A stretch of DNA of 64,000 bases from contig WAEK01000020.1 in the NCBI GenBank assembly GCA_011634665.1, forward strand, positions 384,001 to 448,000, in the 5' to 3' direction. The translations under genes and the position numbers were made by a program. Under the pieces are notes generated by a model, which saw only the letters and a list, made by a program, of their open reading frames with translations, was not told the origin of the DNA and did no database searches. Every line of letters starts with the position of its first letter. Positions within the stretch are counted from its first letter, which is position 1. Positions 50,746 through 63,834 of this stretch are shown one piece after another. This DNA comes from Mortierella sp. BCC40632. Its lineage: Eukaryota > Mortierellomycota > Mortierellomycetes > Mortierellales > Mortierellaceae.

Positions 50746-53016
50746 CTAGGAGAATGATGCCAGCCGCTCCTTCAACATGTTCAGTCGACGCACTGTCTCC
50801 TTCTTGACAGACTTGGCCTCTTGTACAACCTTGTGGCCCGTCCGGCTCGACTGGAGATCTTCCAGCTTTTTGTTCAGCTTTTGACCAACGCCCTTCATAA
50901 ACTCATTTTGCATCACCGACTCGACTTTACGCTCTGACTTTTCAAACAACTTTTCAGCCTTTTCAAGGAATCGCTGTGTCGGGACCTTGGAGGCTGATTC
51001 CTTGAAGACCGTCTTTACCTTGAGCCAACGCCGATCCAACTCGTCTTTAATGTCGCGTTTGTCCGAGCCTTTCTGTCTCAGCCGGGCATTCAAGCGACCT
51101 GTAATCGTATCCAATCGCTGGCCTGTCTGGCTTGTAACAAAACGCGCATTTGTCTTGGCTCGTTTCAAACTTTCTGATGCGCGCTCTAATACCTGATCTC
51201 CACTCTTAAGAAGCTGGCTCGCCATCCGGACGATCCATTCATGGACCGAACGAATAGTCTGCTGTACGTGTATCAGTGCTGTATCCACCATATTCTGAAC
51301 TTCTGTAAGCATTGGCCACATCCGACTCCAGTCAATATCGAACCAAATTGCTGCTTGAGAAGAAGAGAGTCGAGCCGAAATCTTCCCGGACATGCGATAC
51401 CATTGCGACTTCAAATAACTCAAATAGTCATCCCCCTCCTTATAGTTTTCTCCATCTTTTCCAGTATTGGGGATTTCGAGGAAACATGGCCACCCTTGAT
51501 CCTCTCTTATCTTGCCTTTAAACACGCCGACAGGTGTCCCCGGGACTCGAGTGCCGTTTGCGAACCAAACATGCCAGTAATGCTGAGGATAAGGAATGCA
51601 ATGGTCTGTAGGGCGAGGGAGGGTTGGATCCAACTGGGGATCAATTGGTTGAGTCAGCAAAGGTACTACACCAAACTCGTAAGGTCCCGCTGACAATTCC
51701 GTGACAAAGATCTCTGAAAAAAGATCAAACGTTTGCTCCGGTGCCTCTTCGAGCGACCACAGTTTGCTGTCGTTCAGTACTCGAACATGGAATCCTGCGG
51801 AAGGTCGATTGGAAGACCATTTCTTTCTCTTGAAGTTTGCCGTAAGTACATCCAGTCTCAAAACCGCGAGTTGATTCCTTCCATCGTAATGAATTTCGTC
51901 AATCAATGCGTGAGCTAGCCGCGATGACGGATCGAAATATTCTACGGTCATGGATACCAATCCAAGGTTCAGGTAAATGAATCCAGCGAGTGAGAGTATG
52001 ATCATCCAACCTATCCAGCATGGTTCGATGACCATTCTCCGTGATGGTGGCTCCTGGGGAACTTTTCTCGCGACGATATCACCAGAAGACGGACTGCTCA
52101 ATCGCTGATAGATGACTTCGGATTTGGTGGCCGCTTCCGACTCTAACTGCTCCTGTTGTTTCCGTGGTTGTTGTTGTTGTTGTTGTTGTTGTGGTGGTGG
52201 TGGTGGTGGCAGCTCAGCTGCCTTTGTATCTTGAGCAGGATCCAAGGCTATTGGCCCTGTTATAGGGAACAGCTCCTCCATTTCCGCATGTGCAAATGTA
52301 GCCTTTTTATCAAATTGTCTCTGGGCTTTGCTGGATGAAGTGATTTCAGAGTCCGCCATCTGTAGTGGAATCCCAGTTATAGTGTCCATACTAGAGTCTG
52401 CAGCACTTGGCGCCTCATGGAAAGATGGCTCTCCCCAGAAGGATACGGACTGGTGATCATCTTGAAGTTCTTCTTCGTCATCGTCTTCTACCTCTCTATC
52501 AGGCAACTGATCGCCTTGGTCTTTGGTATGCGATAATAAAGAGTCCAATGGAGAGTGAAGATGCTCGTTTGAATCCTGCTCTTGAGAAAAAGGCTGTCCC
52601 AAAGACGACACGGTCATGGAAGGGTAAATGAGGCCCATGGAGTCAGTCTCACGGTCGTGGTCCGAGTGCCGGGACAATGAACTCTGTGGGCGACTCAGGG
52701 AGTCGGCATCAGAGGGTTCGACCAAATAAAAATCGTCCAGATCCCGCCTGGTTCGCTTCTGGTGGTCTGGATTCAGGTCCTGACTTGTGAGCAAAAACGA
52801 AGGGAGATCGTCGTCGTTGTCAGTGTGAGGGCCCGATGGGTAGGTGGCAGAGTGAGCAGGAGAAGATGAAGCCGAGAGCGAGTGATGGGTTTCCTCGTTA
52901 TCAGATGGCTGGGAAACCAACTCAGAGTCGGACGATGGTGGGAGGTCGTCGGTATCGAACCCGTACATGTCGTCGGTGTCCGAGCCATAGTTCGAGGATG
53001 TTGGCGGCAGATGCAT
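50746..53016 (-). CDS. Unrecognised single-pass membrane protein with amphipathic C-terminus
   Basis: One coding exon, 756 residues from the first ATG (53016). The open frame continues upstream to 53115 without an ATG, and that part reads as a 3' splice region (pyrimidine-rich, ending ctttatag at about 53052). A good donor (gtgagt) lies near 53165, so a 5' UTR intron is likely. Residues 1-330 are acidic, Ser/Asp-rich and disordered, with poly-Gln/Pro. A hydrophobic helix follows at about 330-353 (WMIILSLAGFIYLNLGL). A folded, beta-rich part comes next (to about 560) with an NGT glycosylation site and conserved-looking aromatic residues (HYWHVWFANGT). The last 180 residues are charged helices with regular Lys/Arg/Glu/Leu spacing. 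I considered seipin or lipid-droplet proteins but see no second membrane helix. Function unknown. Confidence 0.75.
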   Translation of the reverse strand: MHLPPTSSNYGSDTDDMYGFDTDDLPPSSDSELVSQPSDNEETHHSLSASSSPAHSATYPSGPHTDNDDDLPSFLLTSQDLNPDHQKRTRRDLDDFYLVEPSDADSLSRPQSSLSRHSDHDRETDSMGLIYPSMTVSSLGQPFSQEQDSNEHLHSPLDSLLSHTKDQGDQLPDREVEDDDEEELQDDHQSVSFWGEPSFHEAPSAADSSMDTITGIPLQMADSEITSSSKAQRQFDKKATFAHAEMEELFPITGPIALDPAQDTKAAELPPPPPPQQQQQQQQPRKQQEQLESEAATKSEVIYQRLSSPSSGDIVARKVPQEPPSRRMVIEPCWIGWMIILSLAGFIYLNLGLVSMTVEYFDPSSRLAHALIDEIHYDGRNQLAVLRLDVLTANFKRKKWSSNRPSAGFHVRVLNDSKLWSLEEAPEQTFDLFSEIFVTELSAGPYEFGVVPLLTQPIDPQLDPTLPRPTDHCIPYPQHYWHVWFANGTRVPGTPVGVFKGKIREDQGWPCFLEIPNTGKDGENYKEGDDYLSYLKSQWYRMSGKISARLSSSQAAIWFDIDWSRMWPMLTEVQNMVDTALIHVQQTIRSVHEWIVRMASQLLKSGDQVLERASESLKRAKTNARFVTSQTGQRLDTITGRLNARLRQKGSDKRDIKDELDRRWLKVKTVFKESASKVPTQRFLEKAEKLFEKSERKVESVMQNEFMKGVGQKLNKKLEDLQSSRTGHKVVQEAKSVKKETVRRLNMLKERLASFS

Positions 53017-55181
53017 CGTGTCAGCTTGATATATTGGAAGAGTATGAGCTATAAAGGTGAAGCAGAAAAAAAGAATGAGGATGGTGAGTCGAGTCCAAGG
53101 ACGGGGTTCTGCCAAGCCTTCATATGAGTGCTTGTTTAAGCTCCAGTCTCAAGGCCACAAAACTCACGAGCCAGAGCTGGTCAGGAGAGCAAACAAGAAT
53201 GAACGAGTGGAGCTGCGGGTCGCTTGAGGCTGGCACCCTTCTGCCCCGATACAGCATCTCTGATACGAGGTCATACCCAATAAGAGTGCGCGCTCGCCAA
53301 CCAGTCTTCAAAACAGAAGCAGTCTCATGGATGCGTGTGCACATTCTGGGCTCTACCCAAAGGTCAGAGAAAAAAATGGCCGGGATGTCGTTTTAAAGTT
53401 TGGCAGCTCGCGAGTCAAGAGAAAAAAAGGCCCATCAAGCCAGTTCTCTCGACAAGGAGAGATGGACCAGACATCTTGGTGACCCATCCCTACTCTTCCC
53501 ATTCATTCATTAGACCATCGTGCTGTAACCATGGCACGAGGTCCCGTGGTCCAACGCCACTGTGGGCAAGTGTGACGAGAACGAACTGCCCTCCAGGAGA
53601 GTATGCCTCGTCATCAGTCCCGATGAACAAAAGGCCCCCGAGCTCAGGGGTCCTCGAACTTTGAACCAAAGACCGACACCCCGGGCGTTGGTCATCATCG
53701 CAAAGGCGGGGAATGAAATTACAGGACCACCAATGGAATGCATGCCAAGAGAATGTTGATGCACTGCATTCAAGGATCCATTCAGGGAGTTCTCATATGG
53801 TCTGATAGAACTCTCAAGGTTGCCACAGAGTTGCCATAGAGGTGCTTTTGAGAGGGTAAAGATGGGAGTGATGACGCCTTTGTTACCTTGTGCCCAGGCT
53901 GGAGCTGAACAGGGTCTTTCAATAAGTGGTGATAGGTTGGTTGGTGTGAGAGTGTTCTTTGAGTTCTTCTTGTGTCCAAGGATGAAAGTAAGAAAGAAAG
54001 AAAGAGAGAAAGAGAGAGAGAAGAGACGGCTCCCGGGGGAGGGGGTTGTCTGGGTAAGGGGTGAGCGCAGTCCCAGTTGGCGATGGACGTGCTGTTGAGA
54101 CGTGATGTCGACACAGGCTATTAGAAGGGCGCGGGGGACCTTGGCGAGGAGTTGGTGGGTGAAGAGTTAGTGAGTGGAGCGAGCGAGTGAAAGAGAGAGG
54201 AGAGAGGGGTACAAGAACAAATGCGTGGCCATAGAAAAGAACTCGATAAGCCCGCAATGTACGTGCTTCTCTTATTGACCGCGCGCGACATGTGGGCGTA
54301 GCCACGTCGCTCTTGCTCTGTGCCCTGAAAGAACCCATGGCGCACAGTCTTGTCCTAACCGACGCAGTGCGCATCCACTAACCGGCTCCTCTTACTCCTC
54401 CTTGCGTGTGTCCATTCCACGTTTGCATCCGTTAGCGCACGTTAATCTCAACGAGACCATTGACTCTCTGGAGTCCCTACAGAAGGATATGATCCTTTTC
54501 CGTATCAAGGAGGCTTAGAGAAGAGACTGGACGCGACGAGAAGATGGCTCAGGGTCAGGGGTAACCAGAGAAAAAGAGAGAGGAAGAGAGAAGGGGGCGC
54601 GGAAGGGATTCTGTGTAAGAGAGGAGCCTGACCTACACATGCAGCTGCACGCATCCGAGTCGTATTATGGGTACTCAGACTCAGTGCAACTGACCAGAGT
54701 CAGAGCCGTGCTCCAAACGCCTTTGATGGCAATACACCCGGTCCTTTGGGCATTTCGGAGAACGCGGCGTTCAGTTAATTCGCGCGACAAACTCGGCAGA
54801 CATATTTTCGCCTCTTTGACAGACAGACAGCCTCCGTTTACTCTCTCTCTTCTCTCTCTCTCTCTCTCTCCTTTCTCTCCAGCTCAGCCGCTTGGCGCCC
54901 ACTCCCAACAGAATCTTTTTTTGCATTTCCTCCTAAATCCATTTTCATTTCTCTTGTTCTCCTTTTTTTTTTTTTCCACTCCAACCATCTCTCTTTCATT
55001 ACTCTCTTCCTCTCCCATCATTCAAGCGCTGATCATCGCCTCTTCGCCTATACCCCCCTCTGGCTCGTGCCCACTTGGTCTGACCCTGGTAGCCGCCGCC
55101 AACCCACTTGGTGCCACATATACCCTCCCCTCTCTTACTTTTCCCCTCCCTACTCTCCTCTCCAACTGAACAGGCAGCACC
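53017..55181. other. Divergent spacer of about 2.1 kb; probable 5' UTR exon
   Basis: Probably contains the 5' UTR exon and intron of the minus-strand membrane-protein gene (donor near 53165). A frame near 54345-54518 (+) ends with a helical peptide but has no gene context. CT repeats at 54840-54880 and the C/T-rich stretch up to 55181 belong to the 5' region of the Opy2-like gene. Confidence 0.5.
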
Positions 55182-58064
55182 ATGGCAACTCGACCCAGAG
55201 ACAAGGACGACGATGATTCAGAGATCGTCACTATCACTTTCTTCCCTTCGCGCCCACAGACTTCTATCGAACCCACCTCAAAATCCACAACCTCAACTCT
55301 TCCACCTACGCCATCCTCAACTGCCTGCGTTTGTCCTCCACCGACATGTGTCCCCTCCTGCAAGACTGGATATGTTTGTCGGCTCAGTGTCATCCAGTCC
55401 ACTTGCCAGTGTCCCATCGCCAGTTGTGCAAAGATCGACTTTGAATCTGGCACAGGTGATAGTGGTGGCGATCGAGGCTCTGGAACACCTACTCCTTTAC
55501 CTGCTAGCTCCTCCAAGTCAGTTGTTGGGCCAGTTGTTGGAGGGGTCCTCGGCCTGCTTGTCATTATCGCAATTGCCGCTTTTCTGTTCCTCCGACGCAG
55601 ACGCATGTTGCGACGGACCAACTCGGAAACGCTATTAGAGCACTCAGGAGCCAGTGCTGGAGCCACTGCCACAGGATCGCCTCGGGCAACGCACGAGATG
55701 GATGAATCAGCGGACGTCAAGAGCTGGCCAGAGGTAAGACTTATCCCAAGCCTTGAACTCCTTGTTGCCATGCAATAACGGGTGTTTATCGAACCTCCTC
55801 ACCCCCCTTCCCTTTTGCCTTGCCACATACACATTAATTCACTGTCTGTTCTAGTGTCTGTTTTTCTACCCGCCAAAGTTTTCCCCCTCCGCTTCCAATG
55901 TTGCACACATGCAACATGCACATCATTCACATTTTCGTTTCAGTGCGCCGTGGACCGCACACAGGTTCATTTGTTGGGAAAAGAGTAGCACCATTGGCTA
56001 CATTGTTACCGACCCTTGGTTTGCAACGTGCTTGCTGAGCCAATGCCAAATAGTCTGGTGATATTGGTCCAGCACTAGGTCCTACTCTGGCTGCCCCCTT
56101 TTCATTGCGCTTGTTCCTGAGGATGTTCAAGCCGGAGATTTAGAAAGAGTCCTCCCCAAGGAGAGAGAATTGAGTACAGGCACAAGAAGAGAAGGAGCGG
56201 GGCAGGGCGGGGCTGTGGTTGAATGCCTGTCTGCCTCCTGCAGCCCCTCCCTTCCTCTTTTGTTGAGCGGGATGAAAGAAAAAGCAGTGGGAAAGAGTGA
56301 AGAGATCGAGACATGGTCCCTGACCGCATGCCTGTATCACAGTGATGCGAGAGCGAGAGAGAGAGTTTCATCTCGATAAATTGCCATTTTCCCCCTCATT
56401 AGTGCGCCTCTCTTTCCCTTTCTTACCTTCTCTTTGCCGCTCTTCTCTCCCTTTTCACTTTCCACTTCAGGCTCATCGTGGTCCTCGGGGCGCCAGGGCG
56501 GCAGGGTCACAGTGGGCAGCACATATCAAACCATCCATCTCGCATTAAGCATATTCACACTCCCGCCCCCCTCCTCCTCCTCCCCTCGTCCTTCCTCAGA
56601 TTGTTTCGCGGTGATGCCAATTGTGCATTAGTTTGGTGGTGGTGGCGAGCAGGGTCATTAACTGAGTTATGTGTGTGTGTGTGTTTGTGTGTGTGTATCC
56701 TGGGCTGAAGAGAGCACATATTACTGTCCCTCCACTCCAACGGACCCTGATCAAGTCCTCCTTCTTTTGACTCTAACCCAAACCTTATTCCGTCTACACT
56801 CTCTTTGATATTTGCTTATCACACTCCATAGGATATCATCCAGATCAAGTACATCCCCGGAAGTGCTACCAGCAGCCCCGCCCAGGGTCCCGTCAAGTCG
56901 CTTAACCTCGTTGAGGGCCCACGGGCACCTTTCATGAACAGTGACAACGACTCGTACAACAAGCATGATTCCATCGCCTCAACAGCCTCCACTGGGTTCT
57001 TGGACGAGGCCACCGTCATGACCGTTACCAAAAAAGCGACCCCACAGGTACTCCGTCTCAACACAATCAAGGCCAACAACAATGATCTCATCCAACGCTC
57101 AAATTCTCTGCATCGGTCAAAATCCCAAAGAAGACAGGCCAGTCAAGCGGCTGCGAACAATGCTGCTGCTATCACAAAGGAGGAGGACAACACAAATAAG
57201 GGCGTAGGTGTGGCCTCTTCGGCTGTAGTAGGTGCAGGTGGCAGCAGTGGCAGCCCTGGTCCAAAGGAGGAAATAGATGAAAATGATGTTCGTATTGTTC
57301 AACAAAAGTACAGCCTAAAGGAAGAGTACATCGAAGACGATACAGAGGAAACTGGAGGGCAAGAATGGCTACCTGACAGACAGGAGTACACGCCCGCAGT
57401 CATGGTCACGGCCCCTTCTGTGCGCTCTTCTTCGCACTCGACCATTCAACGGCCAAGTGTCCCTAGTCTAATTTTGGAAGCAAGGCCTCTGGGTACTGAC
57501 AGTAATCGATCCACAGGGTCGCCTACTTCACCCTCGTCCTCTCGATTTAGTCCTTCTTCCCCAAGAATCTCTCGACCGTCCTCACCACTGGTCCAGAGAC
57601 CTGCAATTTTGTCTACACAGTCGCCCACGGTTCCTAACCCATCTGTGCCAACTGTACCAGCAGTAGCACCAGCGACAACAACAGTGGGAGTAGCGACAGC
57701 GGGGGTAGTGACAGCACCAGCAGCAACGGCAACAGCAGCAACGGCAACAACAGCAGCAGCAGCAACAACAGCAGGAGCAACAGCAGCAGCAGCAATAACA
57801 ATGTCTCATCCAAATCAAGGCCCAGCTCAGCTACAGCCTCAAGAACAGGTACCACAGCCACACGACACGGGTTACAGCGACAATGACGGCCATTCCATTT
57901 TTACGATCGAGAACATTGACCATCTTCGACCATGGGTCAACTCGACGGGTCGAGACTCTACCCTTTCGACGCTTTCCGATTCCCGGTCTTCCACAAGGGG
58001 CGATGGTGAGGAGATTATGATTTTTTGGGACGGCAATCGGAACTCCAAAATCGCAAGCGGCTGA
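55182..58064 (+). CDS. Opy2-like single-pass membrane anchor
   Basis: Exons 55182-55733 and 56832-58064 give 594 residues. The outside part has a compact eight-cysteine cluster at about residues 48-82 (pattern CxC...C...C....GYxC......C.C....C), matching the Opy2 N-terminal domain, whose members hold the Ste50-Ste11 kinase module at the membrane in osmotic (HOG) and filamentous signalling. A Ser/Thr-rich stretch and one membrane helix follow (about 113-136, VVGGVLGLLVIIAIAAFLFL), then RRRR, which fixes the tail inside. The long tail is disordered: Ser/Pro-rich, a poly-Ala/Thr stretch, and many possible phosphosites. The intron of 1098 bases is very long for this window, with a GT repeat near 56670. 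If it were retained, translation would stop at 55778. Confidence 0.75.
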
Positions 58065-59375
58065 GCGAGCTGGACAATTGAGCTTCTCGGGTGAGAGAGG
58101 AAGTGAAGAAGAAAAAGGGGTGCCAAAAAAAAAAAAAAAAGGAGAGAGCCTAGAGGACAAGTTGCTGTCCAATTTTTGTGTATATTACTGAGACGCAGAC
58201 ATAGCCGCTCATCAGGTCCGAATGGTACCGACCACCCTTTCTTCGATGACGTCTGTGTCGTATCCACCTTTAAAAAAAAAAAAAAAAAAAAATAGCATTA
58301 AAAGGACTTTGCATCAATGTGTACCGAGCACCGCCTCATCATCAGAATCCTGTTTACATTTATTGTCGTTTGCCATTTGTCACGGAAGTAAATTGAAGAG
58401 CCCAGTGGTGGTCCCGACGTTCTTTCGGATACTCCCTTTCCTGTCTGAATGGAGTGGAAAGACGACTTTGCCCGCTAACCACTGTGCACGCGTGTTCGTG
58501 ATTGTGTGTAGTGGAAGTAGGATGGAGACTCTGTGGAGAAAAATATGCCGAACTATCCGCCTCCTCCGGTAAGCTGCGCTCTGCGGCAATTGTTAAATGT
58601 ACGACTCTGGGGAATGGAAAGAAAAATGAGCCTAGTTTTCAATTGCGAAGTCAAGGCGCAAACAAACTTGGCGTTTGCGTGGAGGCAAGAACACTGCCTA
58701 ACAAAACCTGTTGCGCATGGTTTCCAAATTTAGCTTGCTCCGACGGAGCTCGAGCCAAGGGAATACAGTACGCTCCTGATCCTACCGACTTGTTTTTGGA
58801 AGCGGGTTCAAGCTGGGAGGAAGGGGGAGGTTTGGTTCCGAACACAATGAACACAATGACAAATTTATCCCGGTAATAATCCTGCAGGCGTCTTTTCTGG
58901 CTTTTCTTTTGCTCGGAGAACTGGATAAATTCGATAGCGAACCTGCCGACGGCTCGTGTCGGATCAGCAGTGCGTGCAGTGCGTCTCCCATTCGATCAAA
59001 AGGCGACCGATCGGGTGGCTTTTTTTTTCTCTTTTTCTTCGTTTGGAGAGAGAAGATTGTGTTCAACCCTGAGCGTGTGAATGCTTCTGGTTGTTTACTG
59101 TTGGCTGCATGAATACACCGAGTGTAATCCATAGAAGCTCGCCACAGGTAGTGCAAAAATGTATAAATGGGAGGAGCGAGACAGTTTACACCCCAGAATT
59201 GCGTCCATTGCTCTCACAAGAAACCCTTAGTGCACACACAGTACATACACACCTTCAGTCTCATTCTCACCTTCATTCTTTTACTTCTCTTGCTGCGCGG
59301 TATTTCTCTTTCTCTTTCTCTTTCTCTTCCTTCCTTTCTCATCATCGCCAATTCGCCCTTGTCTTATCTCCCGCC
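58065..59375. other. Intergenic, about 1.3 kb, no gene seen
   Basis: A-runs at 58124-58140 and 58272-58291. The stretch 59275-59345 is C/T-rich and is the 5' leader of the P450 gene; a tataaat at 59161 could be its TATA element. Open frames are short and unsupported. Confidence 0.55.
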
Positions 59376-61502
<2,127 letters not shown>

Positions 61503-61592
61503 AACTGGCCAAACACTATTGTTCATTCATATATAAATCACAACCTGTAGATCCGATTGGCACAATACAAATTTCGGTGTAAGATGAGCGTA

Positions 61593-61707
61593 CAGCAAAA
61601 AAATTTTTTTTTGCTGAAAAACATAAGAAGTTCAGCAAAAAAAATTGAGTTGAAAAATATAAGCGGGGTAATCTAAAATGTTTGGTGGAAATAAGTGCTC
61701 TCATCCC
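61593..61707 (+). repeat. Left terminal inverted repeat of the transposon
   Basis: 115 bp. Its outer 25 bases are themselves a palindrome (CAGCAAAA... TTTTGCTG). The repeat contains an ATG and first codons identical to the transposase start, because the true start lies in the right repeat. Confidence 0.93.
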
Positions 61708-61729
61708 ATGCTTTCCCCCCCCCTCGGAT

Positions 61730-61766
61730 TGCTGAAAATGCTGAAAATGCTGAAAATGCTGAAAAT
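61730..61766 (+). repeat. Four tandem copies of a 9-bp unit inside the left end
   Basis: TGCTGAAAA repeated four times just inside the left inverted repeat and absent from the right end. It shares GCTGAAAA with the terminal palindrome arms. Multiple subterminal repeats are often transposase binding sites. Confidence 0.9.
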
Positions 61767-61801
61767 CTACTGCAGAAAAGAGTCTTTATTATTACCCCTA
61801 T

Positions 61802-63749
61802 CTACCATCTTTTTTCAAAATCATATCGAAAGAGTAGTTCTTTTTCAGCTCTTCTCGTAGTGCTTTTATCCACGCAGCGTTTATCTCTCACCGCCTCGAG
61901 TCCCTTAAAGATACTGTCCCATTTCTCTGGGGTTGTATTGACGCTTGAGATCGCCTCACGTTCGGGGGTAATATTTCTCATTAAAGTGATCTTGGCCTCT
62001 TCGATGGCCAGCTCTTGTTCTGTGGGTTGGTAGTGGCCATTTCCGATAACCTCGCCTTTGACTTTTGCTACAATCTGTTTCAAAAAAATGCCTTCTCTAA
62101 TTTCTCCAGTTTAATATTAACTTGAGGCTCCACTGGACGATGGGCCTCTTCTCCTTCAGAGATAGGCCACTGACGAAGCCTCTTCTTCAATGCATCAGAG
62201 ATGGTAGGCGTCTTCGCCCAGCAATGCCGGACAGTTGTTGGTTTGATGTGGGTCCACGCATAGGGAATCAACGTCCATGCCTCGCCACTTGAAGGATTTT
62301 TCTTTTTTTCGACCATGCGGGCAATGGATGTACGGCGGGTAAGAGACTTCAGGTAAAAGTGCTTGAAGACAGCAATGATCCCTTGATCAAGCGGCTGTGT
62401 AATAGCAGTAGAGTTGGGAGGGAGTCGTTCGACTCTAAGATGAGTCCAATTCCTTCCCTCGTACCAATTGACTTCTCCATCTTTATGTTGAGGTGCCGAG
62501 TCCATAAGCAGGAGAGTGCTTTTTGTTAGTTGGCTATCAAACTTATCGAGCCATTTTATGAAGGTAGGACTTGTCATCCATCCGCTATCTGTCTTGTGCA
62601 CCGCCATCGGTACTCGTTCGTCGTGAATGATATTCCTAGCAATGTGCTTTTGCTACTCGGTGGTGTTAGCAATTGTTTTAAGACCCAACAATTTGAACTA
62701 TTGCGCACATATTGGCCGGTATGACTTACAAATGATGAGCGGTTGCAGTGAATCCATCTCTTTCTGCTTTAATAGCGACGAGCCCGTTGCGTTAACACAA
62801 AAAACATGGCAGTTACCCTCGAGTTCCTTGCTGGTTTGCTACCAGCTTTAAACTCGGGTGTCGTGAGAGACCGCGTGACAAGCTCTGTCAGATGGAACCC
62901 GCACTCGTCGCAATTGTAGATGTCTTCTGGGTCATATTGGTCACAGATATCTCGAAGCTCTTGAAGCCGAGGCTGGATTGCAGGAACGTCTACGGAGCCT
63001 GCTTGACCATGGAGTTGGACGTATGCAACATCGTATTTCTCTTTGAAAGCCGTGAAAAAAGAACTGGATAGCGATTTGGTATTTTTCAGTGTTTGGTGGC
63101 CATCTTCTCGCAAAATAATTAGAAACAGGTTGCCGGCATCCTTTAAAGACGTTCCGTTGACGGGTAGATTTTGTTTGCGTTGGCAGATGAGCCATTCGTA
63201 AAGAGACTCCATTAGTAGTTCATCTTTTGATTTGACCACATTGAGTGCGCCTGAAGGGAGACGGCGCGAGGCTTCGGATATCTCTTTGTGGTTTCTCAAC
63301 CAAACAGAAAACGTCGTCTGTTTAATGTTGTAAAGCTTGCAAAAGGTTTCTTGACTCCAGGCCCGCAAAGTTTTAGGATCCTCAGAGGCACGCCTGTTGT
63401 GGGCCAGGAACTGGGCCACCAAAGCAGTTTTTTCCTCGAGCGAATATCTAACCTTGGAGGAGGCGTGCGTTGCAGCGGGTACTATGATATCCTGGAGTTG
63501 TCGGTTCTTCTTTGCATCTTCAATCTGCCAAGCAACCAGCTGAGCTCGTCGTTCTTGGAATACACTGAGGTCTGCTTGTGAGAGCTCTTTCTCGCTGACA
63601 GGCGCAAGCGCGCGAGCTCGCTTAGTACTGTAAGATTCGGTCTGCTGTTTTTTGGTCATCTGGTAGCAGATGAGGGTGAGGGGTGATGAAGACTGTTGGG
63701 GATCAATGACAATGAGGGAGGGATGAGAGCACTTATTTCCACCAAACAT
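61802..63749 (-). pseudogene. Broken pogo-type transposase gene
   Basis: Minus-strand pieces: 62769-63749, 62080-62607 and 61802-62083. The first has a helix-turn-helix of CENP-B type (RYSLEEKTALVAQFLAHN, TFSVWLRNHKE), a second Tc5/CENP-B-like DNA-binding part (MESLYEWLICQR...), and the first catalytic Asp in IYNCDECGF. The second piece has LLMDSAPQHK (second Asp) and LPPNSTAITQPLDQG (third Asp). Breaks: a frame change in a run of six A/T near 62803, two in-frame TAG codons between about 62650 and 62700, and another frame change in an A-run near 62085. Two breaks fall in homopolymers, so sequencing error is possible there, but the stops are real decay or G-to-A type mutation. Confidence 0.88.
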
Positions 63750-63834
63750 TTTAGATTACCCCGCTTATATTTTTCAACTCAATTTTTTTTGCTGAACTTC
63801 TTATGTTTTTCAGCAAAAAAAAAAATTTTTGCTG
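63720..63834 (-). repeat. Right terminal inverted repeat of the transposon
   Basis: 115 bp, inverse of 61593-61707 apart from a few A/T run-length differences. The apparent transposase ATG (63749) lies within it. Confidence 0.93.

Larger units (their letters stand above)
61593..63834 (-). mobile_element. Pogo-type (Tc1/mariner superfamily) DNA transposon
   Basis: 2242-bp element with 115-bp terminal inverted repeats beginning CAGCAAAAA and flanked by TA on both sides (61591-61592, 63835-63836), the target duplication of Tc1/mariner elements. It encodes one transposase on the minus strand with CENP-B-like DNA-binding and DDE domains, placing it in the pogo/Tigger/Fot1 group. The coding region is broken, so the copy is probably not autonomous, but the inverted repeats are nearly perfect (differing mainly in A/T run lengths), so insertion is recent or ends could still be mobilised in trans. 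Confidence 0.93.

Noticed and set aside
53017..53115. Signal-peptide-like start of the membrane protein
   Set aside because: No ATG; the hydrophobic residues are a translated polypyrimidine tract ending in an acceptor AG.
57582..57861. Cys- or Leu-repeat antisense frames
   Set aside because: Antisense of the GCA/ACA repeat coding Ala/Thr in the Opy2-like tail.
61678..61860. Short ORF with LKM repeats at the transposon's left end
   Set aside because: Arises from the mirrored start codon in the inverted repeat plus the 9-bp tandem repeat.
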